From Planctomycetaceae bacterium UBA6172 (lineage in GTDB: Bacteria; Planctomycetota; Planctomycetia; Pirellulales; Pirellulaceae): a DNA stretch of 19,380 bases. Shown one piece after another: positions 7,754-16,094 of the stretch. The notes beneath the pieces are model-generated. The model saw only the letters and a list, made by a program, of their open reading frames with translations, was not told the DNA's origin and did not search any database. The stretch spans positions 1 to 19,380 of the forward strand of contig DITY01000326.1 of assembly GCA_002422955.1 (NCBI GenBank). The letters are read 5' to 3'. The position numbers and the translations under genes were made by a program. Each line of letters starts with the position of its first letter. Position 1 is the stretch's first letter.

Positions 7754-7829
7754 GACCACAGTCCCGGCCCATCCGAGAGTGTGGAACAGGACCGCTCGGG
7801 AGCCACTAACTTCCGGGCGGTTCGCTTTT
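7754..7829 (+). ncRNA. Candidate orphan small RNA, about 76 nt
   Basis: The putative transcript has two hairpins. The first (7756-7784) pairs CCACA with TGTGG and TCCCGG with CCGAGA, giving ten pairs with a G-G and a C-A mismatch and a CCCAT loop. After a 6-nt spacer, the second (7791-7821) has a 12-pair stem including two G-T wobbles and a 7-nt loop, followed by TTTT. A terminator on the plus strand is unexplained by any plus-strand protein gene, because both flanking genes run on the minus strand. I do not recognise an RNA family. Confidence 0.42.
7791..7829 (+). terminator. Intrinsic terminator, plus strand
   Basis: ACCGCTCGGGAG (7791-7802) pairs with CTTCCGGGCGGT (7810-7821) across all 12 positions, counting two G-T wobbles, with loop CCACTAA. 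TTTT follows at 7826-7829. There is no T run on the other strand, so its direction is plus. Confidence 0.6.
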
Positions 7830-8100
7830 GATCTAGGAGTTGAACCGAAGAGCCCGGCCAAGGTTTCGCGAACCGAACGGTTTTTTTGCCGATTCCACAT
7901 GCAATCTTCGCGGATCGCCAAATGGCCGCCGCTACCTCGCGTTTCGGCCGCCAGGAAGCCCCGTCGTCCGCCCTACCGCCGGGCCAAACGACCGAAAATC
8001 GACGCCAGGCGGTCGGCCGGAGTGGGATGACGAGGCAACCGGCTGACGACCCGCGCCCTGACCGCCTCGCGCCCTAACGACCCGCTCGACCGGGCAGTAC

Positions 8101-11100
8101 TCAGGCGTCAGGAGCAAGGCTGCCCAGTTCACTGCTAGACAGCTCGAGGGAGAGGTCTTCCGGTCCCCATTCGATTCCGTCATCGGCTTCATCCTCGCCC
8201 AGCGTCTGAAAGTACGAGTCCATCGCTGGGAAATTGACGTTAGCCCGGGGATTGAACAGGGCCAACGCTCCGGCTAACGCCTTGGCGTCCGCTCCGTTGG
8301 TGGGACAAACCCAGAAGTCATCGCGTGCCGCAACGCTGCCGAACGATAGGACCCGAGGGTTGGGGCCGCCGGCCATCAGGCTACTGCCGGCCATCATTAC
8401 ACCAACGCCAGCCCCAGCCGCGTCCGACATGATGCCGACGATCTTGACGTTATCCAGGTTGGCGTCCTCGACCGAATCGCTGACCTTGGCGCGAAAGCGG
8501 ATTTTCAAATTCGTGGACGAGTACGGCGTGAGATCGACGGTTTCCGAGAGCCAAATGTTCTCGGGCGACTGATTGCCGTGAATCCCTCTGACGTTTTGAA
8601 ACCAGGTGATGCCGCCATTCATCGACACGTCGAGGGCCACATACTCGCCGCGATCGAAACTCGATTCGATGAACCAATCGTAGGTCAATCTCACCGCGGT
8701 GAACGCCGTCGTATTGATCGGAATCCCGTTGTTGTTCAAGATCAACAACGCATTCTTCGCCAAACCGTCCACTTCGGCGGAGTAGGACCCTCGGGTCGCT
8801 CGCTGCGCCGAACGGAACCAGTCGTTTTGCGCATCCTCGGTCCACTTGCCGCTCCATTCAGAGCCCTCGAAGCTATCTTCGAACAGGATCGTCTCGACCG
8901 GCGGTTGCACTCGAATGCTGACCGTGGCGAGGTTGCTGTCGAGCGTACCGTCGTTGACGCGGAAGGTAAAATTGTCGGTGCCGAAGAAACCGGCGGTCGG
9001 CACGTAGGTTCGAGACGCGCCCGTCCCGGTGACCGTCCCGTGGCTAGGCCCCGTCACGATCGTGTACGTCAAGCTGTCGCCATCGACATCGCTGCCGAAC
9101 AGGTCGATCGGCAACACGTCGCCCTGGCGCACGGACAACGATTGGGCGGTCGCGACCGGCGCGTCATTCACCGGCAGCACCTCGAGCGAGATCGTGGCGA
9201 CCGCGCTCATGTCGAACCCATCGAAACTGCGAAAAGTAAAGCTGTCCGCCCCGTTGAAATCGCCGTGCGGGACGTAGGTCAAATTCGGTGCCATACCGAT
9301 GAGCGTCCCATGGGTCGGCGGTTGGACGACGATGAAGCTGAGGGCATCTCCATCCGCGTCCGCACCGGCCAGTTCGATCGGCAGCAGGACGTCCTCGAGG
9401 GTCTGGAGGGACTGAGGCTCCGCGGTGGGGATGTTGTTCGGCAGGACATTCAGAGACCAGCTGGCGACGGCGCTATCGAGATTCCCGTCCGAAGCCTTGA
9501 AGGTGAACTGGTCCATCCCGATGAAGTTGACGTGGGGCGTGTAGGTCAGATTCGGGCTGGTGCCGCTGAGCGTCCCATGGAGCGGGGGAGTAACGATGCT
9601 AAAGCTCAGCGGATCGTTATCGACGTCGGCCGCGACCAGCGTCAGGACTTTGGCGGTGTTGAACCGCACCAGCGTCAACGGCTGGTCCTGCGCGGTCGGG
9701 GCGTCATTCACGGGGGTGACGGTGATCTGGACCGTCGCGACGTTGGAGGCCCGCTGGCCGTCCTGCGCCAAGTAGGTGAACGAATCCTGTCCGTAAAAAT
9801 CGAGCGACGGCGTGTAGACAAAAGCTCCGTTCGCATCCAGCGCGACCGCGCCGTGATTCGGCCCGCTCACGAGCATCGCGGTGAGCTGGCTGCCTTCGGG
9901 ATCCAGATCGTTCACCAACACCCCCGAGGCATCGACGGACAGCACCTGATCTTCGGCGACCTCGTACAGGTCATCGGCCGCGATCGGTGGCTCGTTGTTG
10001 GGCCCGGGTAACCTGCCGATGATCCGAACGTCATCGACGTTCGCATCTTCGGTCGAATCGCTGACCTTGCTGCGGAAGCGGATCTTGAGATCCGTCGACG
10101 TGAAGGGTGTCAGATCGACGACTTCGGTCAGCCAGAGGCCTTCGGGCGATTGATTGCCCAAGAGCTGACGAACGCCCTCGGTCCAGTTCAGGCCGCCGTC
10201 GGCCGAAATATCGAGCGCGACGTACTCATCCGCGTCGAAACTCGTTTCGATCAGCCACGCGAAGGTCAGCGTGACGTTCTCATGGCCGGTGATGTCGAGC
10301 GGGTTGCCAAGGTTGTTGAGGGTGAGTGTCGCGTCGTTCGCCAAGCCATCGACTTCGGCGGAGTGGAGCCCGTCGGTGGCCCGCTGGGTCGAAATGAACC
10401 AATCGTCTTGGGCGTCCTCCACCCACAAACCGCCCCACTCCGGCCCCTCGAAGCTATCGGCGAACAGCACGACCGACTGCGGTTCGTCGTCGAGATTGGT
10501 GAGCGACAGATCCGTCACGACGAGCCCATGGTACAGCGCGTCGAGCGATGTAAAATTCGTGAAACGGATTGCGTATGCGATGTGCCCGTCGCTGAGGCTG
10601 TCGTCGACGCCGCTGACGGTGATCGTTTGCGGTTGGTTCCAGTTGGCCGCGGTGAACACGACTTGGGCCAGGCTGGCGAGGCCTTCGGTGGCGTCGCTCG
10701 AGCTGAGGTTGAACGTCACCGGGGAGGTCGGCTCCGACTTCAGGCTCACCGCGAAGCTGACGCTGCCCCCCGCTTCGGACGTGCTCGTGCCGGTCAAGCC
10801 GGTGATGTTCAGGCCTACCGAATCGTCATCCCGATTGACCAGTTGGACATCGTTCGGATTGAGCCCGTGAAATCTGGCATCGCCGGAACTGGCCGCGGCC
10901 AGTTCGATCGTATAGGCGACATCTCCATCCGCCACGAAATCGTTCACGCCAGAGACCGTGACCGCCTGGGGAATGTGCCAGTTTTCCGGGGTGAAAATCA
11001 GCTCAGCGGGACTGACGGTCCCCTCGGTCGGGTCGCCGGAGGTGATCGGGATGGTGACATTCGCGGTGGGGGCAGCCGACAACACAACGCTAAACGAAAC

Positions 11101-13833
11101 CGCCCCTCCCTGCTCCGTGGTTTCAGCGGAGGGACTGGGGGCGGAAACCAAAATCGAACGGTCGTCGGCCGTCGCCGAGAGGTAATCGAGCGTCCGGCGG
11201 AGGAACGCGGCGGCGTTGTTGGGGCTGGCCGCGGTGGTGCTGATCGTCTCGAACGGGAAGGTCGTGAACACGATCCCGAACCCGCCCGCGTCGTAATCGC
11301 CCCGGTAATTGACCGCCGAATGGCCATAGGTGCTACCGACGCGTCCGTGCAGGAACGCCCCCTCGGCGTCAGCGGTCGGCAAGACTTCATCGGCATAGAT
11401 CATGGCGAAGTCGCTTGGCTGGGCGATGGGCAGGCTCAAACCGCTGCTCAACAGATTCCCTTCGATACCGGTGGCGACGTGACTGGTCTTGATGGTGTCG
11501 TTGATGAAGCCGGCGACCTTCAAGTACTGACGGCGAAAGTCTTCCGTGACCCCGTTGTACAGCACGTCTTGCCCGGACAGGTACAGCCGTCCGCCGTTGT
11601 CCAAATAGCCCGCGATTGCGGTCTGCTCGGGCGGCGACAGACCCGCGGTGGGACTGCTGTAGTTTGTCCCGGTCGTCCAAATCACCGTCGGATAGTCGGC
11701 GAGTTCGAACGCATAGGGTGTGCGTCCTTCGGCCGTGGAATCCCAGGTGTCGTACTGATATCCGTTGGCTTGGAGTGCCGCCACGAAATAGGTCTCGTAG
11801 GCCGCACCCAAATCGTCATCCACAAACAGGATCGGCGCGGGCGTGATGGTGGTGAACTGCTCGACCGGTGTCGTCACCAAGTTCCCGGCGGCATCGCGGG
11901 ACCGGGCTTGGAAATAGTACTTCGTGGATGGCACAAGCCCGGTCAGGTTGACCTTGTGACCCAACAGCAGCGCGGTCGAGGCATGGCTTTGGCTCAGGCT
12001 TTCGGGGCTGGTCCCATAGACCAATTCGGTAGTTGCCGCTTCATCCGTGGTCCAGGAAATCCTTCCGCTGGTCGCGCGGACGTTGACGGATAAGCCGGTG
12101 ATCACCGGCCCGACCAGATCCACGCCGGCCGTCGCGGTCTGATTCAGGCCGCTGTAGTAAGCGGTGATCTCATCGGCGTGAGCCGCTTGCAGTTGGCCAT
12201 CGGCGACAGCGATACCGCTCGCCAGCGCGATCGTACCGACGAAACGCCCGCTGTTGGCAGCCGTTTCGGTCAGCACAACGTTCTCAGCAACGCTTTCGGT
12301 GGTGCTGCGGATCGAGACCGAGACGGTTTCGACCGAGTTGCTGTTCAGATTGGCAGCGCTGCTGTTGACAGTGATACGGATGGTCCCCGGAATGCCATAC
12401 ACCTCCTGGTCCAGGGAGATGAAAGAAGACCGTTTGATCGCTTCATGGACATTCAACCGTCCGCCAGTCACCGTCTTGCCAGCCAGCGATGACGTTGGCG
12501 TCGCGGTTTGCAGAATCGCCGACTTGATCGTCGCGGCACTGACGCGCGAGCCCTGCGCGGCGGCGAACAACGCGACCGCGCCGGTGACGTGAGGCGTGGC
12601 CATCGAGGTGCCGTCCGAAATCCCGTAGCCGTCGCCGGGCACGGTGGACCAGATGCCCGTGCCAGGAGCGCCGATATCGACCGTCGTCGCCCCGTAACTC
12701 GAGAACGACGAAAGCGCGCCACCCGCCGTGATCGACGCCACCGCGATGACCGCGTCGTAGCTGGCGGCGGATTCCCGCAACGTCGCTTGAGTGGTGTCGT
12801 AGCCGGCAGGGTAATAAGCGGTCAGGTCAGTATTGGCCGCCACATTGCCCGCGGCCGTGACGAATAAGATCTCCTGTTTAGCCGAGCGAATGATCGCCTC
12901 GTGCAAGCCTTGCGAATAACCGCCCCCCCCCCAGGAGTTGTTGCTGGCGACGATGTTGATCCCGTGCCGTACCTTGAGATCCGTCAAATAATCGAGCGCG
13001 CGAATCGCGTCGTAAGACGTGCCTCCTGACGGACCTAAAAACTTCAACGAGATCATCGAGACGTCCCAGTTGACGCCGACTACCCCTAAGCCGTTACCAC
13101 CCTCGGCGCCAATCGTACCCGCCACATGGGTGCCATGAGAATCCTGCCCCACGTCGTAGACACTGTTGTCGTCAGAAACGAAGTCCCAGCCGTGAACGTC
13201 ATCGATGTAACCGTTGCCATCATTGTCGATCCCGTCATCAGGAATTTCATAAGGATTGACCCAAGCATTCTTCACCAAATCCGGATGGTTGACTTGGATC
13301 CCCTCGTCAAGAATGCCGACGACGATGCGGGACGACCCGGTGATGTCCTCGGCCCAAACCTTCTCGGCCTGAATCCCGAACGGGTTGCTCGTGCCCGTCG
13401 GGCCGACGGGCGCCGGGAGGTCATCGCCAAGGACCCCCCACTGGGATCCATTCACATAATAAGGATCGTTGCTAATCGACGTTCGCTGATAGACATAATT
13501 CGGTTCGGCGAAGCTCACAAATGGATTGCGGCGCAGGTACTGGACCGCTTCATTTAAATCGAGGTTCGGATCGATGGATAGCAATTCCAACTCGCCCGCG
13601 CCCGCGGCCTTCATGACCTGGCTGTGTATAGCGCTGGTCAGTTGCGCATTGACCGAAGCGCGGATAGCGCCTTGCTGTACCGGGTCCACGTCCCGCACGT
13701 ATTGCACCAGGATTTCTCCCGGAATTCGCTGCGGCAGAGCTAGGTCCGCCGCGAGCAGTCGCCTCGATTCCAGCTTCTCGAAGTGGGTGAGTAGGAAGTT
13801 CGAACGACCGGTCTTGCAACGCTGAAAACGCAT
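8101..13833 (-). CDS. Giant secreted subtilisin-like protease (S8) with adhesin-like repeat tail
   Basis: This 1910-residue protein is probably an exported surface protease or protease-adhesin. The N-terminus carries HFEKLESRRLLAAD (17-30), the LExRxLLA motif typical of large planctomycete secreted proteins. A propeptide-like region follows (about 38-115, ending FAEPNYVY). The catalytic domain (about 165-460) has all three residues: Asp176 in GILDEGIQVNHPD, His233 in DSHGTHVAGT and Ser410 in DGTSMATPHVTGA. The oxyanion Asn is N330 in AAGN. After it come a beta domain (about 480-570), an Fn3-like domain (574-663), an ILFVDDD-type alpha/beta domain (667-890), two Calx-beta-like repeats (900-1116), a jelly-roll-like module (1121-1273), four cadherin-like repeats (1281-1643), a second copy of that module (1648-1800) and a unique acidic tail. 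No C-terminal anchor is visible. The start ATG at 13833 has only a weak GGAAG upstream. The substrate is unknown. Confidence 0.93.
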   Translation of the reverse strand: MRFQRCKTGRSNFLLTHFEKLESRRLLAADLALPQRIPGEILVQYVRDVDPVQQGAIRASVNAQLTSAIHSQVMKAAGAGELELLSIDPNLDLNEAVQYLRRNPFVSFAEPNYVYQRTSISNDPYYVNGSQWGVLGDDLPAPVGPTGTSNPFGIQAEKVWAEDITGSSRIVVGILDEGIQVNHPDLVKNAWVNPYEIPDDGIDNDGNGYIDDVHGWDFVSDDNSVYDVGQDSHGTHVAGTIGAEGGNGLGVVGVNWDVSMISLKFLGPSGGTSYDAIRALDYLTDLKVRHGINIVASNNSWGGGGYSQGLHEAIIRSAKQEILFVTAAGNVAANTDLTAYYPAGYDTTQATLRESAASYDAVIAVASITAGGALSSFSSYGATTVDIGAPGTGIWSTVPGDGYGISDGTSMATPHVTGAVALFAAAQGSRVSAATIKSAILQTATPTSSLAGKTVTGGRLNVHEAIKRSSFISLDQEVYGIPGTIRITVNSSAANLNSNSVETVSVSIRSTTESVAENVVLTETAANSGRFVGTIALASGIAVADGQLQAAHADEITAYYSGLNQTATAGVDLVGPVITGLSVNVRATSGRISWTTDEAATTELVYGTSPESLSQSHASTALLLGHKVNLTGLVPSTKYYFQARSRDAAGNLVTTPVEQFTTITPAPILFVDDDLGAAYETYFVAALQANGYQYDTWDSTAEGRTPYAFELADYPTVIWTTGTNYSSPTAGLSPPEQTAIAGYLDNGGRLYLSGQDVLYNGVTEDFRRQYLKVAGFINDTIKTSHVATGIEGNLLSSGLSLPIAQPSDFAMIYADEVLPTADAEGAFLHGRVGSTYGHSAVNYRGDYDAGGFGIVFTTFPFETISTTAASPNNAAAFLRRTLDYLSATADDRSILVSAPSPSAETTEQGGAVSFSVVLSAAPTANVTIPITSGDPTEGTVSPAELIFTPENWHIPQAVTVSGVNDFVADGDVAYTIELAAASSGDARFHGLNPNDVQLVNRDDDSVGLNITGLTGTSTSEAGGSVSFAVSLKSEPTSPVTFNLSSSDATEGLASLAQVVFTAANWNQPQTITVSGVDDSLSDGHIAYAIRFTNFTSLDALYHGLVVTDLSLTNLDDEPQSVVLFADSFEGPEWGGLWVEDAQDDWFISTQRATDGLHSAEVDGLANDATLTLNNLGNPLDITGHENVTLTFAWLIETSFDADEYVALDISADGGLNWTEGVRQLLGNQSPEGLWLTEVVDLTPFTSTDLKIRFRSKVSDSTEDANVDDVRIIGRLPGPNNEPPIAADDLYEVAEDQVLSVDASGVLVNDLDPEGSQLTAMLVSGPNHGAVALDANGAFVYTPSLDFYGQDSFTYLAQDGQRASNVATVQITVTPVNDAPTAQDQPLTLVRFNTAKVLTLVAADVDNDPLSFSIVTPPLHGTLSGTSPNLTYTPHVNFIGMDQFTFKASDGNLDSAVASWSLNVLPNNIPTAEPQSLQTLEDVLLPIELAGADADGDALSFIVVQPPTHGTLIGMAPNLTYVPHGDFNGADSFTFRSFDGFDMSAVATISLEVLPVNDAPVATAQSLSVRQGDVLPIDLFGSDVDGDSLTYTIVTGPSHGTVTGTGASRTYVPTAGFFGTDNFTFRVNDGTLDSNLATVSIRVQPPVETILFEDSFEGSEWSGKWTEDAQNDWFRSAQRATRGSYSAEVDGLAKNALLILNNNGIPINTTAFTAVRLTYDWFIESSFDRGEYVALDVSMNGGITWFQNVRGIHGNQSPENIWLSETVDLTPYSSTNLKIRFRAKVSDSVEDANLDNVKIVGIMSDAAGAGVGVMMAGSSLMAGGPNPRVLSFGSVAARDDFWVCPTNGADAKALAGALALFNPRANVNFPAMDSYFQTLGEDEADDGIEWGPEDLSLELSSSELGSLAPDA
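8434..8892 (-). repeat. Second copy of duplicated DSFEG module in the subtilase
   Basis: This encodes residues 1648-1800. It shares DSFEG, EDAQ-DWF, QRAT, SAEVDGLA, GNQSPE, VDLTP and LKIRFR-KVSD with the copy at 10015-10473. The fold looks like a carbohydrate- or surface-binding jelly roll, which is an inference. Confidence 0.8.
8905..9993 (-). repeat. Four tandem cadherin-like/VCBS-type repeats in the subtilase
   Basis: Residues about 1281-1643 form four units of about 90 residues. Each carries the pattern D-(V/A/P)-D/E-G, then G-P/P-x-H-G-(T/A), Y-(T/V)-P, F-x-G-x-D-x-F-T-(Y/F) and DG, and units are linked by VNDAP-like joints. Such arrays are typical of large bacterial adhesins and usually bind calcium at the inter-domain joints. 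Confidence 0.85.
10015..10473 (-). repeat. First copy of duplicated DSFEG module in the subtilase
   Basis: This encodes residues 1121-1273 and is clearly homologous to the module at 8434-8892, 527 residues later. The two copies bracket the cadherin-like array. Confidence 0.8.
10486..11136 (-). repeat. Two Calx-beta-like repeats in the subtilase
   Basis: Residues about 900-1003 and 1012-1116 each carry SS/TSGDxTEG, F-T-x-x-NW-x-x-PQ-x-(V/I)-TVSGV-(N/D)-D and DG-(D/H)-(V/I)-AY. This pattern is common in planctomycete extracellular proteins. Confidence 0.75.
12923..12932 (-). repeat. G10 homopolymer inside the protease catalytic domain
   Basis: Ten consecutive C bases on the plus strand read as G10 in the gene. 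The run covers Trp301 to Gly304 of SWGGGGYS, a conserved substrate-binding loop of subtilases. It is in frame here. A slip of one base would cut the protein before Ser410. Confidence 0.9.
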
Positions 13834-14425
13834 GATCCACTTCCGCTGATTAAATTTTTAATACTGCATTCGAGTGCCACGAGAAGCCGTTTCGGCTTCG
13901 CGACGTCTCTGTTCGCACCCTCTGGCGAGGCCACTTTAAATTCGACCTGTGTGTTTCGACCTATGAAATGCCAGGCGGCAACGCCGCTCTTGGTCGCGGT
14001 CATGACCGCTTCACATAACGGAACCAGCCAGCATGAACCGAGACGATGGCATGAAAATTCGATCGCCCCCTATCACCCCCCCCCCTCTAATGAATGAGTC
14101 TACGGAAAATCGTCACTGATCCGGTCGCGGGCGCTAGCGAGCCAAGCTGATGTTAACGAATTACCATTCTGAAGATATTAGACCGGTGGCAAGTACTTAT
14201 CGCTTTTCAAACTTTTCCAAGACTCACGCTTGCGTTCCGTTAGCTTGCGTGATTTGGGTAGCGCGTCCCGTTGCCGCGACGATGGGAACGTCGCGTTGGG
14301 TTTACACCGGACATGCACGATGAGATCCGTGGTTGAGGCGGGAGGGAAAGGTGAGCGAAGCCAAGAAAGCCGCCCCGCGAACGGGGGCGAGCTGGCGATG
14401 AGACGGGCTCGCGGATTCTGCTAAC
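13834..14425. other. Intergenic region upstream of the subtilase
   Basis: This 592-bp region is gene-free, with an AT-richer core near 14100-14220. It holds a C10 run at 14076-14085, a TCACGC/GCGTGA inverted repeat near 14222-14251 and, at its right edge, the probable terminator of the MFS gene. The subtilase promoter must lie here, but I cannot place it. Frames in both strands are short and unlike proteins. Confidence 0.45.
14363..14389 (-). terminator. Probable terminator of the MFS transporter gene
   Basis: On the minus strand CGCCCC pairs with GGGGCG (14384-14389 with 14371-14376) around a 7-nt loop. The pyrimidine stretch CTTTCTT follows at 14369-14363. It lies about 37 bp after the MFS stop. 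The T run is imperfect, so efficiency is uncertain. Confidence 0.5.
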
Positions 14426-15844
14426 TCAGTGCAGGCCGTCGTCGTCTTCGGGCAAAGGCCGATCTTTCGTCTCGGGCAGGAATGGCAGCACGAGCAGACC
14501 GAGGACAAAGATCGAGGTCATCCAGCAAGCGGCCGTGCGAAAGGCATCGAGCTTCGCCGCCGTTTGCATCGCGGCATCGGCTGACTCGGGCAGGGCCGCG
14601 ATCGCCGACGTGGCGAGCGACTGCTGCAGGATTCCCAAGGTGAAAGGACCGCTCGCCGCAACGAACCGCCCGACGTTGTAGCAGAAGCTGGTGCCGGTGC
14701 TCCGCAACCGGGTGGGGAACAGTTCCGGGAGATAGATGGCGAAGATCGCGAACAGACCGAGCTGCGAAAAGCCCATCACCGCGCTCATCCAGATGTCCGC
14801 TTTGCTGTCGAAGAACCGAAAGAAAAACAGCGTGGCCGCAAAGGCCATCACGAAACCGATCGCGAACGCGGGTTTGCGGCCGATGCTCTGGCTGAGTCTC
14901 GCGAAGCTCAGCATCCCGAGGAAGGCACCGATGTTTTGGATGATCAGGTTGTATGCCGTCCATCGCCCCTTGGCGGCGCTCAGCTCCGCGCCATCCAAGC
15001 CCTCTTCCCGGAGCGATGCTTCGAGCGCCGAGCCGACCAGCTCGGGGCTGAAGAAGCCGATCCCCCACAATCCGACCACCCCCGACACGCACAACAGCAT
15101 GCCGAGCAACGCCGGCTTTCGCCATCGCGGTTCGCCGAGCAGGCTCGAATAGGAACCCATCTTGAGTCCCCCGACCTCCTGACTCTTCTTCTTAGCCTGG
15201 ATCCATTTTTCAGGCTCCTTGAGCTTGAACATGATGAAGATGCAGAGGAACGCCGGGGCGGCTCCGATCCAGAACATGTATTTCCACGACACCTCCGGCG
15301 GCAGCCCCGATAGGGAGAGCTTGATCAGACCGGCCGTGACGTTGCCGATCGCCGATAGCGATTGCAACCAGCCGAGCGCTTTGGCGCGAACGTTTCCGGG
15401 CAGCCCATCGGCGATCAGCGCCACCGCGAGCCCGAATACTCCGCCGACCCCGAGCCCGGTGAGGGCGCGAAAAAAGAAGAAGTCGGTGACGTTCCGTGAC
15501 ATGGCACTCAGCCCGGTGCTCAGCGAGTAGATCAGCACCGTCAAGGCGAGCGTCTTCGCGCGGCCGATCCGGTCACCCACCGAACCGAAAATCAAACCGC
15601 CGACGGCCCAGCCGGCGACGAAGATCGAGGTCGCAAACCCGCCATAAGTCTTGACCTTGCTGGGGTCGACATCGGGACCCATCAGCGACGTCAACGCATT
15701 CTCACGCGCCAAGATGAACAGCTGTTGGTCGAGACAGTCGAACATCCACGCCATCGAGGCCATGGCGAACACGAACCAGTGATAGCCGGTCAGCTGTCTC
15801 CACCAAGGCCCCGTCGCTAGTTCGCTCGGCGCTGCGCTGCTCAT
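14426..15844 (-). CDS. MFS transporter, sugar-porter/aromatic-acid-symporter-like
   Basis: This 472-residue integral membrane protein has about 12 hydrophobic segments. Motif A is clear in the first half (GSVGDRIGRAK, 87-97), with a weaker counterpart in the second (LSQSIGRKP, 317-325). PELFPTRLRSTG (373-384) and PFLPETKD (454-461) resemble the PETKG-type ends of the sugar porter and related symporter families. The first helix carries FDCLDQQLF, which I associate with a planctomycete branch of these transporters. A basic cytosolic loop (about 207-245) joins the halves. The substrate cannot be read from the sequence; an organic anion or sugar is likely. No clear ribosome site precedes the ATG at 15844. 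A terminator lies just downstream. The DUF1501 gene upstream is separated by 337 bp and a large inverted repeat, so the two are probably not co-transcribed. Confidence 0.87.
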   Translation of the reverse strand: MSSAAPSELATGPWWRQLTGYHWFVFAMASMAWMFDCLDQQLFILARENALTSLMGPDVDPSKVKTYGGFATSIFVAGWAVGGLIFGSVGDRIGRAKTLALTVLIYSLSTGLSAMSRNVTDFFFFRALTGLGVGGVFGLAVALIADGLPGNVRAKALGWLQSLSAIGNVTAGLIKLSLSGLPPEVSWKYMFWIGAAPAFLCIFIMFKLKEPEKWIQAKKKSQEVGGLKMGSYSSLLGEPRWRKPALLGMLLCVSGVVGLWGIGFFSPELVGSALEASLREEGLDGAELSAAKGRWTAYNLIIQNIGAFLGMLSFARLSQSIGRKPAFAIGFVMAFAATLFFFRFFDSKADIWMSAVMGFSQLGLFAIFAIYLPELFPTRLRSTGTSFCYNVGRFVAASGPFTLGILQQSLATSAIAALPESADAAMQTAAKLDAFRTAACWMTSIFVLGLLVLPFLPETKDRPLPEDDDGLH

Positions 15845-16094
15845 GTCGGTTTCTCGGCAAGGAGGGGGCGGTGAGGCATTCCGATCGCCGGACGCGACGA
15901 GTACTCAAGGATGAGTTGCGGCCGGCGGGCGGATGGTGGGCAGGCCACATGATAGCGGCAAACCGCCCACTGCCACACCTCGGGTCAGATGAGAAAACGC
16001 GACCCGCATTTCGCCTCCGCACGCGCGCCGATTTGGACGCACGGCAAGTACGGCGACTCAAACACTCGCTCAGGCCAGAATCGACTCGCGAGAG
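15845..16094. other. Intergenic region upstream of the MFS gene
   Basis: Nothing supportable was found between the MFS start and the inverted repeat at 16095. The MFS promoter should lie here. Its short open frames look spurious. Confidence 0.35.

Larger units (their letters stand above)
7473..8100. other. Intergenic region without a convincing protein gene
   Basis: This 628-bp region lies between minus-strand genes at 7472 and 8101. Open frames on both strands here (for example 7425-8030 plus) have Arg/Ser/Pro-rich, low-complexity translations and do not resemble proteins. The supportable content is on the plus strand: a two-part hairpin at 7679-7716, a promoter-like pair at 7718-7747 and a hairpin transcript ending in a terminator at 7791-7829. 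These are listed separately. Confidence 0.5.

Noticed and set aside
7425..8030. Plus-strand 201-residue frame over the intergenic region
   Set aside because: It overlaps other equally long frames, has no motif, and contains the hairpins and terminator inside the frame, which argues against a coding role.
8578..10011. Long plus-strand open frame (477 residues) opposite the subtilase
   Set aside because: It lies wholly antisense to the subtilase. Its translation is Arg/Val/Gly-rich with no domain, as expected from GC-rich codon bias.
10150..12093. Very long plus-strand open frame (647 residues) opposite the subtilase
   Set aside because: Same reason: it is antisense to a well-defined protein with intact domains, and its composition is unlike any protein family.
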